From positions 6,246,001 through 6,310,000 of the forward strand of contig JBAJFE010000004.1 of NCBI GenBank assembly GCA_037903355.1: a stretch of DNA of 64,000 bases, given 5' to 3'. Origin of the DNA: Trichuris trichiura. Lineage: Eukaryota; Nematoda; Enoplea; Trichinellida; Trichuridae. Positions 9,900 to 35,119 of the stretch are shown here, one piece after another. Every line of letters begins with the position of its first letter. Positions within the stretch are counted from its first letter, which is position 1. The translations under genes were made by a program, and so were the position numbers. The notes beneath the pieces are model-generated. The model was not told the origin of the DNA. It did no database searches and worked only from the letters and a program-made list of their open reading frames with translations.

Positions 9900-12800
9900 G
9901 CAATCACAACGCTTTTCTGAAGATTCAGTTTAAAAGAACTCTTTGGGCCTTAACTGAGACAATCCTTGCACTAAGCAGATTGCTCACGCAACTGATGTAA
10001 ACTTATCATTTACCTCTGTAGGAACAGATAGCACAAAAATCAGCTCATACATGCATGTCAATGATTGCTTACTTTTTCAGGTGCCTTTCTCAACACAGTC
10101 GTCCAGTTTAGCTACTAGTGTGGTTATTTGAATTGAAGCAGCGTTTTTCTTATCAAGAAAACCTTGCAACTTAAACGGACACTAGAGAACATTCAAGATT
10201 TTAGAGACTTCTTTTTATTAAAGTTTATTTTACGGCACCTTAATGCAATGGGCATAGCAATATTTACCTTTGGCACTTCAAGAGCAGCCATCGATGAAAA
10301 GTTTCAATTTTAGCTTTGCCTAGCAGCATATTGATAATAACAAGGTGATTACAGTTGTTCTAAGAATTTACAGATGACGTTCGAAGGCTATTCATTTTCG
10401 ATTCCACTATCTTTTTCCACGACATTAAGAACTGAAGACGTAACTACACATTCATGCCGTCGGCCTAATCCGTTGAAAACATTCTTATCTCAGTGATCAA
10501 CCTGAAATGAAAAGTTTCCTTTGAAACAAATAAACGCAGCCTTATCCTATTTATTCATCACATATGGGAATAGAAAACTCTTCTATTTGAACACTTGTTG
10601 CAATGGAAGATGACGTTAAAGGCTTCATTAACGGCAAAATAGAACTTACTGGCATACTACTCTTCCTTATTTTGCGTAGGAGAAAACTGTTGTTGCAACT
10701 AATTTCAATTTACATTTCTGATAAAAGCATTTTAAAAATGACAACTGTGCAGACAACTCATCAAGTAATCAGAACAAGCAGCGTGTGTCAAAAAACACAG
10801 CTGCATAGCAAGAGTAGCCCTTTAAAGGCGTGATCGTTGACCAACATAGATAGATTACGCGAGCTTCAGGCGCAGTATGTTTAGCAACGTTGTTAACTTT
10901 TTCGTCAACGTAAAAGCAGGCTTAGTGACGTGCTCCAATTTTGCGACTTCGATATTCTTCTGAGCAGTGTAATTATTTTTGAATGTTGCTGTGTAAACTA
11001 AATAAAATTACAATAAGCTAATGAATGGAAATTTAGTTAAGCGTCTGCAAAACTGCAGTTTTTATGGACATACCAATGGATCAGCACCAGTCTTTATCAT
11101 CATAAGATGGACACTGCCATTGAGACAACTGAAAAGCTAGCGCATAGGCTTTCGAGTAGTTTCCTTTCTGATAGGCGGGAAGGGGTAAGCTGTCTTTACC
11201 TTACCGAATAGTTAGACTCGAAGTCTTCTTGACCAATAAATAGTTTGTCGTTGACTTCGTGGTGTAGAACAGCTGTGATTGCAAACAGTAGGAAACGTGG
11301 CGATTAAAAAAACATTAATGTTACGAGCGTGGAGTTCACCGCCTCAGGTTTGGAACGCTTTTCACTGAATTAAATTGGCTAAGGAATGCAGCATCGATTC
11401 GTGCGTCAAGAACAAAGAATACTGATACGGCGCGCGAATTTAAGATTTATTTATAAGGCTGCCTTGCGTCGTTTTATAGTAAAACATCAGCACCAAAAAG
11501 TAAAGTACACAGTTTACGCGTGACTGCACATGCAGGTGAGTGTATTCGTGAAAAACTAGGCATCAGTATTTTGGTACGCCATTTACAAACAAGCAGCTTG
11601 AACGAAATGTATTCCAGTTTGTGCTTTGTGCGGGCACACATCTGAATGTTCCCGTACGAACTCAAAATTGGCAATGACCCGCACCTTTCGGCTGTTGAAG
11701 CTGACATATGATAAGTACATTTTAAACGAGAAAAATTATGTAGAAGGAATTAGCTAATGCCTGCTGCCGTCAGCTGTTTGGCTGTTGCGCAGTTTTTTTC
11801 TGTTGACGCTTTCATTGAGCCAAACTTGTTGTCCTAAGGAACAGTTTGCACATGCTGCAACGATTGCAGCTTGTCGATTCAAATTCTCTTCAATTTGCTT
11901 GAGCAAGAAATAATAGCGTATGTTTAAAGTGAAAAGCTTGAATAAAGCGCTATAATGTAAATTCACGTTTTGGTGCCGAGGTGTGCAGACTCAATTTAAC
12001 GATGACCACCTATTCATTTATTTATTCAGTCGTGTTGCTATACACTTTTAACTTTATGTTTACTGTTTAGAAACTTTTGAATAGGAGGGAGAAGCCTGAT
12101 TTACTGGTCCTTAAATTTGGCATACAGTTCGTACTGTTAGCTATGATGGGACGAGGAAATAAAACTTAAATGCTCGATATTTCGTTAACTTCACGAATTT
12201 TTCGCAATCCAAATGTCCCGCGCAAAGAGAGCGCATACGGTTTTCACGGTTAAGTGCGAAAGTACGGCATTACTATTCGCTGATTAACCCACGCATCTGA
12301 GTTCAATTCTGGAACGGTTCAACTCCGAACTAAAGCTGAAGAAGGTAAAATATCTGACAAGCCGATTTCACGTGAACTCGTTGAATATCAGAACAGTCGC
12401 TCATTTCAGTTTACTTATCTCGTTTTTCGTAACAAAAGTAACCCTTTTGGTCTCAGTCCGTACGCTAAGACGAGCAGTGAATACCTTTTGACGTCAAAAA
12501 GTGAGTTGCGCAATGGTTTAGACAAAACAAGACATAGACGTTTGCTTGCTCATCAAATTTCTTACCGAAACGGTCAATTCGCTAAGCTATGAAAACGGAA
12601 AGGTGAATTAGTAAAGATAGATCGAACAAATCATGGAAACAGCCCAACAAAAGTCATTTGCGAGAACAAGTCTGATTTGTAATGCGCATTTGAAAACATG
12701 ACTCCCTTATAATGGTTTCCCGGAACTTCGTAATATTTACAGCTAACACCGGGAATCGTTTAACAAGATTCGGCATGTTCATACTCTTTTTCAGTTACGG

Positions 12801-12990
12801 CCTTTCCACGTTGCGTAGCTTAACCACAGGCATTCAAAAAAGCTGTTACTGATGAACAGCATGAATATTAATGCAGAATAGAACCGTTATTCAGGGTTAC
12901 AAACGTACAGTGTTCGGAAACACTAAAAAATGGAAACAACATTTAAACCAGCGGAGATTTGTCACGGTTCAAAACAAAACCTTTCTTTAA
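9900..12990. other. gene-free stretch
   Basis: I see no gene, RNA or clear repeat in these 3 kb. The frames present (for example 10603-10833, and 11474-11707 on the minus strand) are short and match no known family. Confidence 0.5.
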
Positions 12991-12999
12991 AGGAAGACC

Positions 13000-15059
13000 A
13001 TTTAGCACAGTGCTTCTGAAGATCAAAGTCTCGAACCCCGCCCCTCCGCGCGATTTAAGGAATGCTTGAAAGCCCTTTTCTGATTGGTCAATTTCACCAG
13101 CGATGATTGGCTGAAATGGTGGAACAAGAGAAGGGGACCCACTGCTTTACAACTTTATCTTGGGCAGTACACTTACAGCCGAGCCACGGGCCGTCCTTTC
13201 ATATGTACTTCAATACTAACCAGGGGACATGTGCCCCGCTTAGCTCAAAAGTGCCTGCCAAATGCTCCTCACCGGTTCAGGACACCATTCGTGTTGCTCT
13301 TCCACAACGTATTAAGAGACTGATGATTAGAAAGCTGGCCCAAAAGCTCTGTTCTTTTTTAAGCTTCAATACATGGATTTACGCTATGTCAATGTTTTGA
13401 AATTCTGGTGAGCGTTGGGCATGAATGGCGTCGGAATAGCTCAATGTCATTGAATATGGAATGTTGGCTTATGAACAATTTGTCAATTGTTTACCATGTC
13501 GAAGTATTTAGGCAACGTTTAAACAACTGAAAATCGAATAAAGTAGAAGCGTACCACCAAATCGATTCAACCTATTCTTCATACCTGAGGCTCAGCAGCT
13601 TCATGCGGTACGCAAAAATAATTAGGTTTTATACTGACGAAAATGTAGCAATTCGAATGGTCCTTGTTATGACAGCGTCTGTAAATAGTGTAATATGCAG
13701 ATCTAAAAGGTGCTCATTAGTTTGAATGCATCATGCCGGTTCGCGCAGAGGAACGGTTACTTGAATACACCAATCTACCATACGCAGTTTGAGCTGTATT
13801 GATTTGGCAATCTGTTCCACTTTGGCAGAAGACAAATTGACGCGGCATTTGGTTTGACTGGTGCGCGCGGTTATGGCCGCTTGAATATCTACTATCAAGG
13901 CAGCGGGTGTTGGCGCTTCTGTTTTTGAAAAAAAAACTATCAAAACTTGGGCGCGCTTATTCATTTTCTGACAGCTTTCTCGAAGAGTTGATCTTCGTTG
14001 ACGTCGGGTTCGTTGGCACATGTTCAGGTGACACCCTTTGCGCACCAGTCGTTTCGTCGCGTCAATCAATCCTTTGCTTGTGCCGAATAGGAAAAGTTTT
14101 GCTTAAGAAGGGAAATGGCGCGACGGTTGGGCGCTTGGACAACACGCGCGCCTAAGCAAAAGGATCAACGTACGTAACAGCGACTTGCTGCGTGCGGGTC
14201 GTTTTTCGCGCCTCAACGACGCCCGGAGCATTAGCAAATGCTGGCGGGCGTGAAGCAAAAAATGCGTCCAAAGGTCAGCGCGCGAACAAAAAGCTTTTCG
14301 CTGTATAGATCAGCCTCTGCGGATTAGACTGGTCGCTTGACCTTGCTCTACGCCCGTTCCGGCCTGGTGACAGAACGTTGATTGACAAGCCGAAGTCGGC
14401 GAAACGATTCTTGACCGGCTGTGGCTGCACGACTTTCATTGGTCTATTCAATGGACCAATAAAATTGCTTCAAAGGGTTTCTTGCCGTGGCAGTTCAGCC
14501 GTCTGTTGCCTTATCTCGTGCTGAGCACGAGAACGATGCAGCCAGAGGAGTATAGCGGCAAACGCCCAACTGCTCGCAGCAACAGAGCGCGCATGGATGG
14601 AGAGACGCGTTGAGTAGACTGACGTAGAGTGTGTGCCAAGCGACACAGTCGTTGTCATCATCATTTTCGTGGCTATTACGGAAGCGCGTTGACCAGACAC
14701 GTCGTATACAAGTTGTCATTATTGTCGCTTCCATTTGTACATCCGCTGCTGCTGTTGGTAATGCAAATTTGCATAGGTTTTCTTCCAATCGGTGTTGCAA
14801 CCATTCTTCGTGACTGCTTGGCGCGCCACCTGTCGCTTTACTCTGAAACTATTCTGTTTTGTTTTTCGTTTTGCGCAGACGGTCGTGTCCATAAGGCGTC
14901 TTCGAGCCTACCTGTGTGTGTGTGTCTCTCTCTCTCTCCGTGGCAAACAAAGATTCGACAGTCAATTGCTTAACTGCATAACAGCGCTGTTGTGGTCGTA
15001 TTGGTCTAAAAAGAAATAAGGCCTCTAGCTAGTGTCGCCTTGTTGCGTCTATCACCATC
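13000..15059 (+). promoter_or_regulatory. CpG-rich upstream region of the Groucho gene
   Basis: Base composition shifts here: 13030-13060 and especially 14100-14450 contain many CG dinucleotides, unlike the AT-rich flanks. It ends at the Groucho start codon, so it plausibly holds the promoter and 5' leader. I cannot place a transcription start or exon. Frames in this block (13084-13400; 13731-14069 minus; 14629-14973) have no recognisable product, though an unrecognised 5' exon cannot be excluded. Confidence 0.35.
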
Positions 15060-27193
<12,134 letters not shown>

Positions 27194-28453
27194 TCGGCCA
27201 CCTGCAGGAACTGCGTAAAGCTTTATGAAGAGCATTTGGGACATTCCATCGATTATTTACAATTAGTGAATTATTTTTGCTTCGTCATTGTTATCCAAAA
27301 ATAAGCAATCCCTTTTCATGCCAACTGCATATATCCGTCAGCCGGAAACCAGTAAATTTTACTCCCAATGACTCGCCGATGTGTCAGTTTTTTGGCTGAT
27401 TGTGATTTTTATGTTTTCTTTTGAAGCCTTTCATTTCAAAGTGTCAAAAGTTTTTATTGTTAGTTACACACTAATCAATATACATTGGATTCATTTCTCG
27501 TCTCCCTTTAGAGTATTTCCGACTAGCTATTAGTGCCTCAACAGTTGGTCTTTCTAATGTTTTGTTTATCCATTGCTGAGTGGGAGGATGAAAAAGTTCG
27601 ATCAGCTGTGATGATGAAAGGTTGTTTCAATGTTTCTTTCGTTCTGAAGTAGTCCACTGAAGCATAGGAACAATATGTACGGAGAAATGTTTGGTCAAAC
27701 TTCATGTTGGTAAATGGTTTATTCAACACGTACCCCTTCGCTAAACAGTGATAATCCTTATTATCTCAGGGATTGCCAACTTACGATGCTATTTCGTTCC
27801 AAGCATTCCACTGTCATTCGATACCTGTAATCAATGCATTTAATGCCGAATCAGACCGCAGAGTCAGCGGCTTCCTAGTCACAGTCTCCCCATTGCTCTC
27901 CGTTGGTCACACGTTGGTTTAGTGCCGTCAGTGATACAGACTTAGGCTTATGCATAAGATGAAGTTGAAATGTGCAGTATTTAACTGATATTAGCATAGG
28001 AAGGTTGAACGGCTACGGTGAGAGGCTCCTCAGGGCAGAACGGGTACGAAGAATTGTAATGAGCCCACGTACTGAAAATTAGAGAAGATTGATAGTGTAG
28101 CCGGTGTAGGCTGTTTTAGGGCGGCATCAAGTTTGTTTCTATGCTCTTCTATTTTGAATGCATAACACTATATTTATGCTCTTCTGTGTTTTTTCGTATA
28201 TTTCTTTGTAGCAAGAAAGAGAGCATCTGGAATCTGGCGATCAGTTTTTACAAATCTTTCGCAGTCGTTGTCCCCCAAGAAAAAATAGGCATTTCAAAGC
28301 GAGTGTGCTCGGCTGTCGAGCAGATCGTCTGTCTTCAGGTTGGATATGATAGCTTTTTGCAGTATTTTGATAGTGTAGTCTGTGTGAAATGAACAATGGC
28401 TTCCGATTGTCAACCTGTGAAAAGTATTGCCAGTAGAGCTACTTTAATGCAGT
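27194..28453. other. intergenic region after Groucho
   Basis: It should contain the Groucho 3' UTR, but I see no canonical AATAAA in the first few hundred bases; the nearest candidate is AATAAG at about 27300. No other gene is supported. The frame at 28141-28392 matches nothing known. Confidence 0.45.
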
Positions 28454-28516
28454 GTTCCCTTTTGTTTTGTAAATGTAACTTTTTGTAAATGTAACTAAAC
28501 TAAACACACAAAGAAA

Positions 28517-28684
28517 TACGTCAATCCTTAGACCGCTGATGACGGGTTAAGTTCGGACCCGAAAGCTACGGACATTTTATTAAGAAAAGTTTATTAATAA
28601 AAGTTTATTCAAGGGGACAGAAAATCCGTACAAAAGAAGCCAAAATGAAATTATTTGGTCCCGTACGAAGACATTATATCTTCA
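28517..28684 (+). mobile_element. solo PLE terminus nested in the older copy, 15-bp target duplication
   Basis: AAACACACAAAGAAA flanks it directly at 28502-28516 and 28685-28699. It starts TACGTCAATCCTTAGACC, holds a hammerhead, and ends with GGTCCCGTACGAAGAC. It is a near-twin of the solo copy at 2143-2300. Because its target lies inside the 28467-29024 element, it must be the younger insertion. Confidence 0.85.
28533..28571 (+). ncRNA. hammerhead ribozyme motif
   Basis: CCG, CTGATGA, GGGTT pairing with GGACCC (with a T-G wobble), GAAA, AGCT, A at the cleavage position, CGG. All core positions are intact apart from the family-wide extra C before stem II. Confidence 0.7.
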
Positions 28685-28933
28685 AAACACACAAAGAAAA
28701 CAAAGAATTACGGATCAAAACCAACCAAATGGAGAAGAACCTTAAAATGAAATTTCTGAAGAACAACATATATCCGCAACAAGAAAAATGGCTAGCTGAC
28801 AGACAGAAGATGAGGACACAAGGAAATCTACTTTAAAACATTCGACTTTAAACAGTTAAAACATCCCCGCGCAACACCCATTACATCATTTTAACACCGT
28901 GAATTTTTGTTACTTCATTGCTTTATATTAACA

Positions 28934-28971
28934 CCGCTGAAGACGGGTCTCGTTTGACCCGAAAGCTCCGG
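28934..28971 (+). ncRNA. hammerhead ribozyme motif, N7 = A
   Basis: CCG, CTGAAGA, GGGTC pairing with GACCC, GAAA, AGCT, C at the cleavage position, CGG. The fifth core base is A instead of T. That is the one core position known to vary in hammerheads. Confidence 0.7.
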
Positions 28972-29037
28972 AATAATAAAAATATTATCAACGGGACAAA
29001 CTTTCCGTAAAAGAAACTCGACACGTTCCCTTTTGTT

Positions 29038-32000
29038 GTCTTATAGGCTGTTCACTATTCATTTGGCTGTCTCCTAACACCCGCAGCTACAAGTGCTTGA
29101 CGATGGAGCTCGGCAAGTGGCCATAGCAAAGGGTGGCTCTTGTTGCCGTTATTGAATTGATTGATGGCAGATCAATGGCATTTCTTCTCAACGGTTCGAT
29201 TGGTTTTACGTATTGCACCTCCCAGAGCACTTGATGGTATTGACCGACGCTTTACAAGGAGGCAGTGGAAGGTTGATGAGGCGGCGGGACAATTGGAATG
29301 CTGTTGAGAAAGATAGGGGTGCAAGGTCTGCTGGGAACCATGTGCAAGAAGTAATCGAGAGCGCAAATGAATGGAAACGTTGCGTCCACATGAGTTGTTT
29401 CGCCAGCTGGAGTATTGCATTGCACATGAGTCATAAGCAGACAGGCTGAGTAACTAATTGTACGCACGTAATCGTTGGTCGTATGCCCCATTCAGCAGGA
29501 ATTGTTACTTCAGACATCTCTTACAGTTCTTCCCAGCAAAGTTAGCGTACTACGTAAGCCAGACTTATGATAGCGCAGCAGCAGAAAGCGTGAGCCGTTA
29601 ATTTGTCTATATATTACTATCTGTATTCTAGCATAAATTAATCCTGAATGGTTCATATTTGTCAGCTTTCTTTGCATTCCAAAAGATGCCTGAATTCTTG
29701 CCCCAGCTTAAGAGTATAAAGTTACTGCTCCTTCTTTACTGCCGTTTTCGATCTTAGTGCGGTTTCCGTAAGTGACGATGAACAGACGATAGTTCTTGAA
29801 AAAACGCTCGAAAGTAGTCTTTACGTTTGTATGTACCGATCAATTTTACTTAAGTAATCAATCTTATATGAAGCTAACTGAGTAAAAACAGACTGAACAG
29901 TTAGTAGGCTTATTAGTAGTGTAACAGTAAAGGCTGATCTCAAAGTTTAAACCAGCAAATTAAACGAAAAAGCAGTTCAGTTTTAAAAGGCCATAAATTT
30001 CCAAAAGTCAGTGTTTGAACTTTCCTTGGAAAATTACTGGAGAATTTCAGTTTGGACAATTTTTCTCAGACTTTTAAAGTAGGGTAATTCCATTCAAACT
30101 AAATCGATTTTAACACTAGTAGGCACAAAATGAAAGGAAAAGTACAAGCAGCTTAGTTCTGAGTATCTAAAAAATTGGCTGTATTCCTTCACCTAATAAC
30201 AGACAGAAGGCAAAAGAATGGAGAACAGCTAATTATGCATGCACGTAACCGGCAGGAAGGTACTTTTGAACAGACGATGAAAATGTCGAAATTGGTGACG
30301 GTCACTTCTAACGGTTGTATCCGGACAAACAAATAGAGATCCGCTGCATGTTTGATCACTTCGTAGCATATTAAACAAGCAGCCGAAGGTGGGATATGTG
30401 CCTCCGTTAACGTCCTTAGTAGAAGAAGATAAAGGCTTGCACGTGCCGTATAACACTGTCAGTTTTAAGATTCAGGAAAGCACAGCATTGATGAAGGATC
30501 GTTGCTTCGCATAGTAAGTGTAGTTTTGAACAATGCTGCATGAAGCAGCCGCTTAAACAGTTGACAAGACTCCCTTGTTGGACGTTACAGTTCAACATCA
30601 TATTGACGAAATGAGCAAGAATGTTAAAGACGCGTTATATGACTTCTTACAGTGTACTAAATTTTATTGCAGCTGGATGAATTACGCTGCCAGAAATGAA
30701 ACATCTATTACTGCCCTGCATTTACTTTATAAAAAGCTGGTGCGGTAACGGGTACGGTATCGTGTTTTGAATGACATTTTAGAAAATTAAGTCTGTTGGA
30801 AGGTTACGGCTTCGCAGCTAAGCGTAATCGAAATCACTTACTTGGTTACACTGTGCAAACAGAATAGACGAGTGAACACTTATAAGCAGGTCGACATAAA
30901 GGCAGAAATGAAGCAGGCTAGGTTAGCGGTCAGGTTTTAAATAGGGAATGTCTAGACGTCGTCGCTGCCACGTCTTTGGATCAGCAATGAATAAGCGGGT
31001 CACAAAGTGGCTATGAATGGACGCCGTCTATCATCGTTAATCTTGCCTTTTTTGGAGACTGGCGTATATGACGATGGTCGTATTTACGACTAATTTATCT
31101 TTATTTGTCAATGTTAGAAGTGTAAAATGATGATCCGGTTTACTATCAGTTTTTGAATATTAATTCATGCCAGATATAAGGCAACTGTAAAGAAGCAGGG
31201 GTCTCTATGTCGCCGTTTTGGTGCTGGGATGCTTCTTTAGGTGGTTTCTGTCATAGTTTTTAAAGGTCTACAGCAGATTCGTCATTTGAAGCAAAAAAAT
31301 TTATTTGTTTTGCATAGAGTAGCTACATATTTTGGACGATTTGCTGGATGTTCGCTAGATAATAAAATTTTGGTTTGTAAGTTGTTTGGAATGACTTTCT
31401 CGCAAAATGCTTGCGATTAATTTTGAAATAATGGTTTTCCAGCTTGCACACGCGCAGCAGGTCCTCATAAAACTGTCCGGAAAGCAACACCGAAATGTCA
31501 CCGAAGCGACTATTCAGCCATTTTATCCTGAGTGAAGGTTGCACTTTAGCTAATACAAGGATAGAACTGACGTATTACAGATCTGTTAAACAGTCTGCCC
31601 AAACCATTACTAACTGAAGCGTCCATTTTAGCTCATTTTGGCTAAATTGCAACGGGTTCATAGAGTTAAATTATTTTTGCAAATGTTTTTATTACTTCTT
31701 CTGGTTGTACTGAAAATCAGTAAACACTTAAAAGCGGATAATGCTTCTTAGCCACCTGGCGCTTACCCTAAGTCAATATAGACAGCCAAATATGGCGCAG
31801 TTCAATAAAGGGGGGAGGGTTAAGCCATTTCTAAAGCTTCATAAGTGAAAATGCAACGGGTATTTTGCCTGAATGACAAACCTATTTTGCTGCACTGAAG
31901 GATTGTCTTATACACCGGCGTCGCACCAAGCAATTAAAGCTACAATTCAGGCATGTGATACCTTGCTGTTTTACCGAAAGATATTCTGACGGCGGAACAA

Positions 32001-32067
32001 AACTGCTTCGTCGATGTGCGCGCTTGTCTGAATGACCAAACGTTCAGTGCTGGTTTACATTATGCAC
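29038..32067. other. gene-free stretch
   Basis: No product is recognised. Frames at 29172-29491 and 30229-30601 (minus) are open for 60-80 codons but resemble no family I know and lack splice-framed continuation. Base composition is AT-rich throughout. Confidence 0.45.
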
Positions 32068-32135
32068 ACATTGAATTTATTAATGAAGAAGTTTATTACG
32101 GATAATTCCCGTTTACTTATGTATACAGAAGAATT

Positions 32136-32173
32136 CCGGAGCTTTCGGGTCATTTGAGACCCGTCATCAGCGG
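32136..32173 (-). ncRNA. hammerhead ribozyme motif (left arm)
   Basis: On the minus strand: CCG, CTGATGA, GGGTC pairing with GACCC, GAAA, AGCT, C at the cleavage position, CGG. The core is intact. Confidence 0.7.
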
Positions 32174-32258
32174 TCTTAAGTTGTTGATATGATTCGTGGC
32201 AGCGAGTGCCTAAAACATTAGGGCACTCGCTGCCACGAATCATATCGACAACTTAAGA

Positions 32259-32296
32259 CCGCTGATGACGGGTCTCGAATGACCTGAAAGCTCCGG
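32259..32296 (+). ncRNA. hammerhead ribozyme motif (right arm)
   Basis: CCG, CTGATGA, GGGTC pairing with GACCT (one G-T wobble), GAAA, AGCT, C at the cleavage position, CGG. It is the head-to-head partner of the left-arm motif. Confidence 0.7.
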
Positions 32297-32407
32297 AATT
32301 CTTCTGTATACATAAATGAACGGGAATTAGCCGTAATAAACTTCTTCATTATGAAAACATTTGTTCCCGTACCAAGAAACCACGTTTTCAAAAACATTGA
32401 ATTTATT

Positions 32408-35119
32408 TTCATAAATAGAGTGCACTGCAAAATGTGTACGCATTCCTCAATGGAAAGTATACATTTTGTTAGGACAGGCAGTGGGCTCTGGTGTGCATGG
32501 AGGTAGTTATAATGCGATTCCGGTTAGAAGTGAAAGCTGTTCAATTGAAGAGTTCGTTAATAAATACCTGTCCATTTCTGAATGGGAAAGATGCTTTCTG
32601 TTAAGATTGCCGATGAGAAGCACTGTGAATAATGGAGGTTAATTTCTACCTTGATCGCAGAGAAAAGTGTTCAAGCGAAAGGTTGGATAAACACTAGACG
32701 CTCATCCATTCCCCATTAAGTACTACGAATTTTATAGAACGGACAACGTTCTTTGGCTTGAAACTAGAAAATTCGCGAGAACAACCTGAACAACAAGCAC
32801 ACAGAAGGGGCATTAAGATGTATGGTCTAAACGATGCAAAGAAAAGACAGAGAATTAAGTCACGATATGAATGAGTAAAGGCGTCAATGGAAGCTATTCG
32901 AAGCCGGGAAGACACATAGACCATATGAATGGTGAAAACTAAATGCAAGATGCATTCTGCTTTGATCATATCATACGGTTGAGGAAACTGAGCAGCTTGA
33001 GGACTACCTAGGGTTTTGCTTCTGATCTGCTATCCATGTTTCATTTTTCTTCCCTCCTGGGAACGATAGGAGCACAGCACTGCTTATATGTCCGTGTTAC
33101 AGCAGACTAAACGTTACTCCCTTCTGTTTCTCAGGCCTCTAGCAACAGTACACCGCTCAATTCGCACAGAAAACAAAAACACGTCACTTACAGCACCGTT
33201 ACACCCCGTGTGTGAGTTTTCCTTTTCTTCAGCTGCTACGCCCGCCTACGGATTTCTTCGGCCGGGCGGCGCCCCATAACATTTTGTAACGGCGTGAAAT
33301 TTGTAAGCGTGCCTTTCATCCTCGAATCTTGTAAAACGACGGCACCAGAGGGTAAAGCGGGGGAGGCAGAACAAAGTGTTGGTGGTCAAATAAGCTGGTT
33401 AGCGCTAACCAACTGACAGCAAAACTGGCACTTTGCTGCGGTAAACCCGTCATACCATTCGCAGTCAATGGTGCCAATAAGGCATTTTGTGACAATAAAC
33501 GACACATACAGATATTTTATTCAAAGTAACTTGGTTAAGTTGGTATAGAGTGTACAAATAGTAACACTGATGCAACCGGAACACATGTCCAAGTCGCCAA
33601 CCCACTACTAGAGCAGCAGTTGACACAGCGAGTCCTGCACCTCATTCTCCTTACCTGTCCGCTGAGAACGGGTGAAACCTCCTGGAAGCTCTGGCCGCAA
33701 CAATTTTGTCCGTTATTATAACGGGATGTTTACGGAACAATAAAATTAGCTACTCTACACGGAATTGACCAAAGGGGGACAGTGTCCCATGACAGAACAA
33801 CAGCCTAATGGAACCTTGAATCATAGGAACCATGAGCTAAGGTTGGACGACGTTCTGCAGACTGCGCACGACTATATAACGGGAAAAAGGAGTCTTTCAG
33901 ACTGTCCTACCGGTCGTCATAAGTTTAGGCTGCGTAGAGGCAGCGACCTAATGTTATTGTCAATAACACGAGCTTCGTCCAGCTGCTAGAGCAGGCACGC
34001 TCATAGACACAGAACGTTTTGCACTTAAGATATTCAAAGGATAATAACATATGGAAATGTACTCCGCAGATGCGTACATAAATGCCCTCACGGAACTTAC
34101 CCTGCAGGAAGAAAACACATCTGTAATGAACATGAACGAAGTTAGGAACTCACGGAATCATACCTTCTTAGTTCCGTTCAAACGCATTTCTTTTAAGTGG
34201 CAAAATGGAAATCCATACGTACACACGATCAGACGTGCCTGTCCTGCGCAATTATCTTCACAACACCTGGTCAGGGGAATCCTGGACCCAAAAAAGCGAA
34301 TGATCGCATGCAAATGGAAACGCCCACACGATCATGAAGGAAAGTGTGCCCACACCATAAAAAAGTACCCATGGAAACAATTTACATCGAATGCAGGCAA
34401 TGGGGAAACATGATGGGATGAAGACGAAACCGCCATCGAAAGGAAGGCTTGAGAACATGGCGGGGAAAACGCGATGCTCCCAGGGAAGCACAGAAAAATT
34501 GTCCACTATCGTCAGTCACTCAATGAAATTTATGCTTGTAAACCAATGGAAATATACCTGGCGGAAACGTACCGGACAGAAAAGAAGCCCTGAGGAAACG
34601 TGCCAGCATGAGATACAACAAAACAGACAAGAAAATCTCATGAGAGCTCACCATGACAACTAAACTCACCCGAAAGGTAACCTACGAAACGAAAAATAAT
34701 GTCCACTGCCCTGAACCAAAAGAAGTTTGCCCACTGGCGACAGTGATAAATGAGACAGCACATTTCATTCGTATTAACCACGCGCTGAACCGCACGCGGC
34801 GAAACGTACTGCACCTTACCACGTCCATCGATCGCGACTGCCTTCACAAGAAGGGCACTACAATTTTACTACAATTATTTTATTTTACTTTACAAGTACT
34901 GGCAAGCGCAAAGCATAGATAAAGAATATGAAGGGTATACGCACCTAAAATATAATGCATGGATACGGTGCAGCGCAAAAGAAATGCAACGTATCCAATG
35001 CAAACTGTATGCGATCAGATTCTAGGGAGGCGCGCAGTTGTCAAGACAGAAACGGTTTGCAACTGCGGTTTCCGTACCACCGCTACTGCTAAGTCCCAAT
35101 TTGATCTCTGAAAGCCAAG
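32408..35119. other. decayed sequence, partly repeat-derived
   Basis: No intact gene. A worn Penelope-type terminus is suggested at about 33655-33760: CCGCTGAG, ACGGGT, GGAAGCTCTGG, then AACGGGA...TTTACGG and AATAAAATTAG. Frames at 34051-34413, 34391-34663 and 34653-34922 lie just upstream of the Copia reverse-transcriptase remnant and may be its eroded gag/integrase part. I cannot identify any domain in them. Confidence 0.4.

Larger units (their letters stand above)
28467..29024 (+). mobile_element. older PLE 3'-end insertion with 13-bp target duplication
   Basis: GTTCCCTTTTGTT is directly repeated at 28454-28466 and 29025-29037. The interior, after removing the younger copy nested at 28517-28684, is an A-rich Penelope-type 3' tail. 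A frame with ENKELRIKTNQMEKNLKMKF resembles the sequence after the complete PLE ORF. It is followed by a hammerhead (28934-28971), ACGGGAC and a CCGTAA step. No reverse transcriptase remains. Confidence 0.75.
32082..32393 (+). mobile_element. palindromic PLE-terminus insertion with 14-bp target duplication
   Basis: ACATTGAATTTATT is repeated at 32068-32081 and 32394-32407. The interior is almost wholly two inverted copies of a PLE terminus meeting around 32216 (GGCAGCGAGTGCC... and its mirror), each with a hammerhead. The left arm stops at AATGAAGAAG. Only the right arm runs on through ATTATGAAAACATTTG to a CCGTACCAAGAAACCACG tail. It has no coding capacity and could fold into one long hairpin. 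Confidence 0.88.

Noticed and set aside
13731..14155. Overlapping frames of 80-112 codons on both strands in the CpG-rich block
   Set aside because: Long frames are expected by chance in GC-richer DNA; no recognisable domain and both strands are open over the same bases.
29172..29491. Overlapping frames on both strands
   Set aside because: No family match, no splice context, and mutual overlap on opposite strands.
33655..33760. A further hammerhead at 33658-33696
   Set aside because: CTGAGAA breaks the core and stem II does not pair; only the downstream ACGGGA/TTACGG/AATAAAA order suggests an old terminus.
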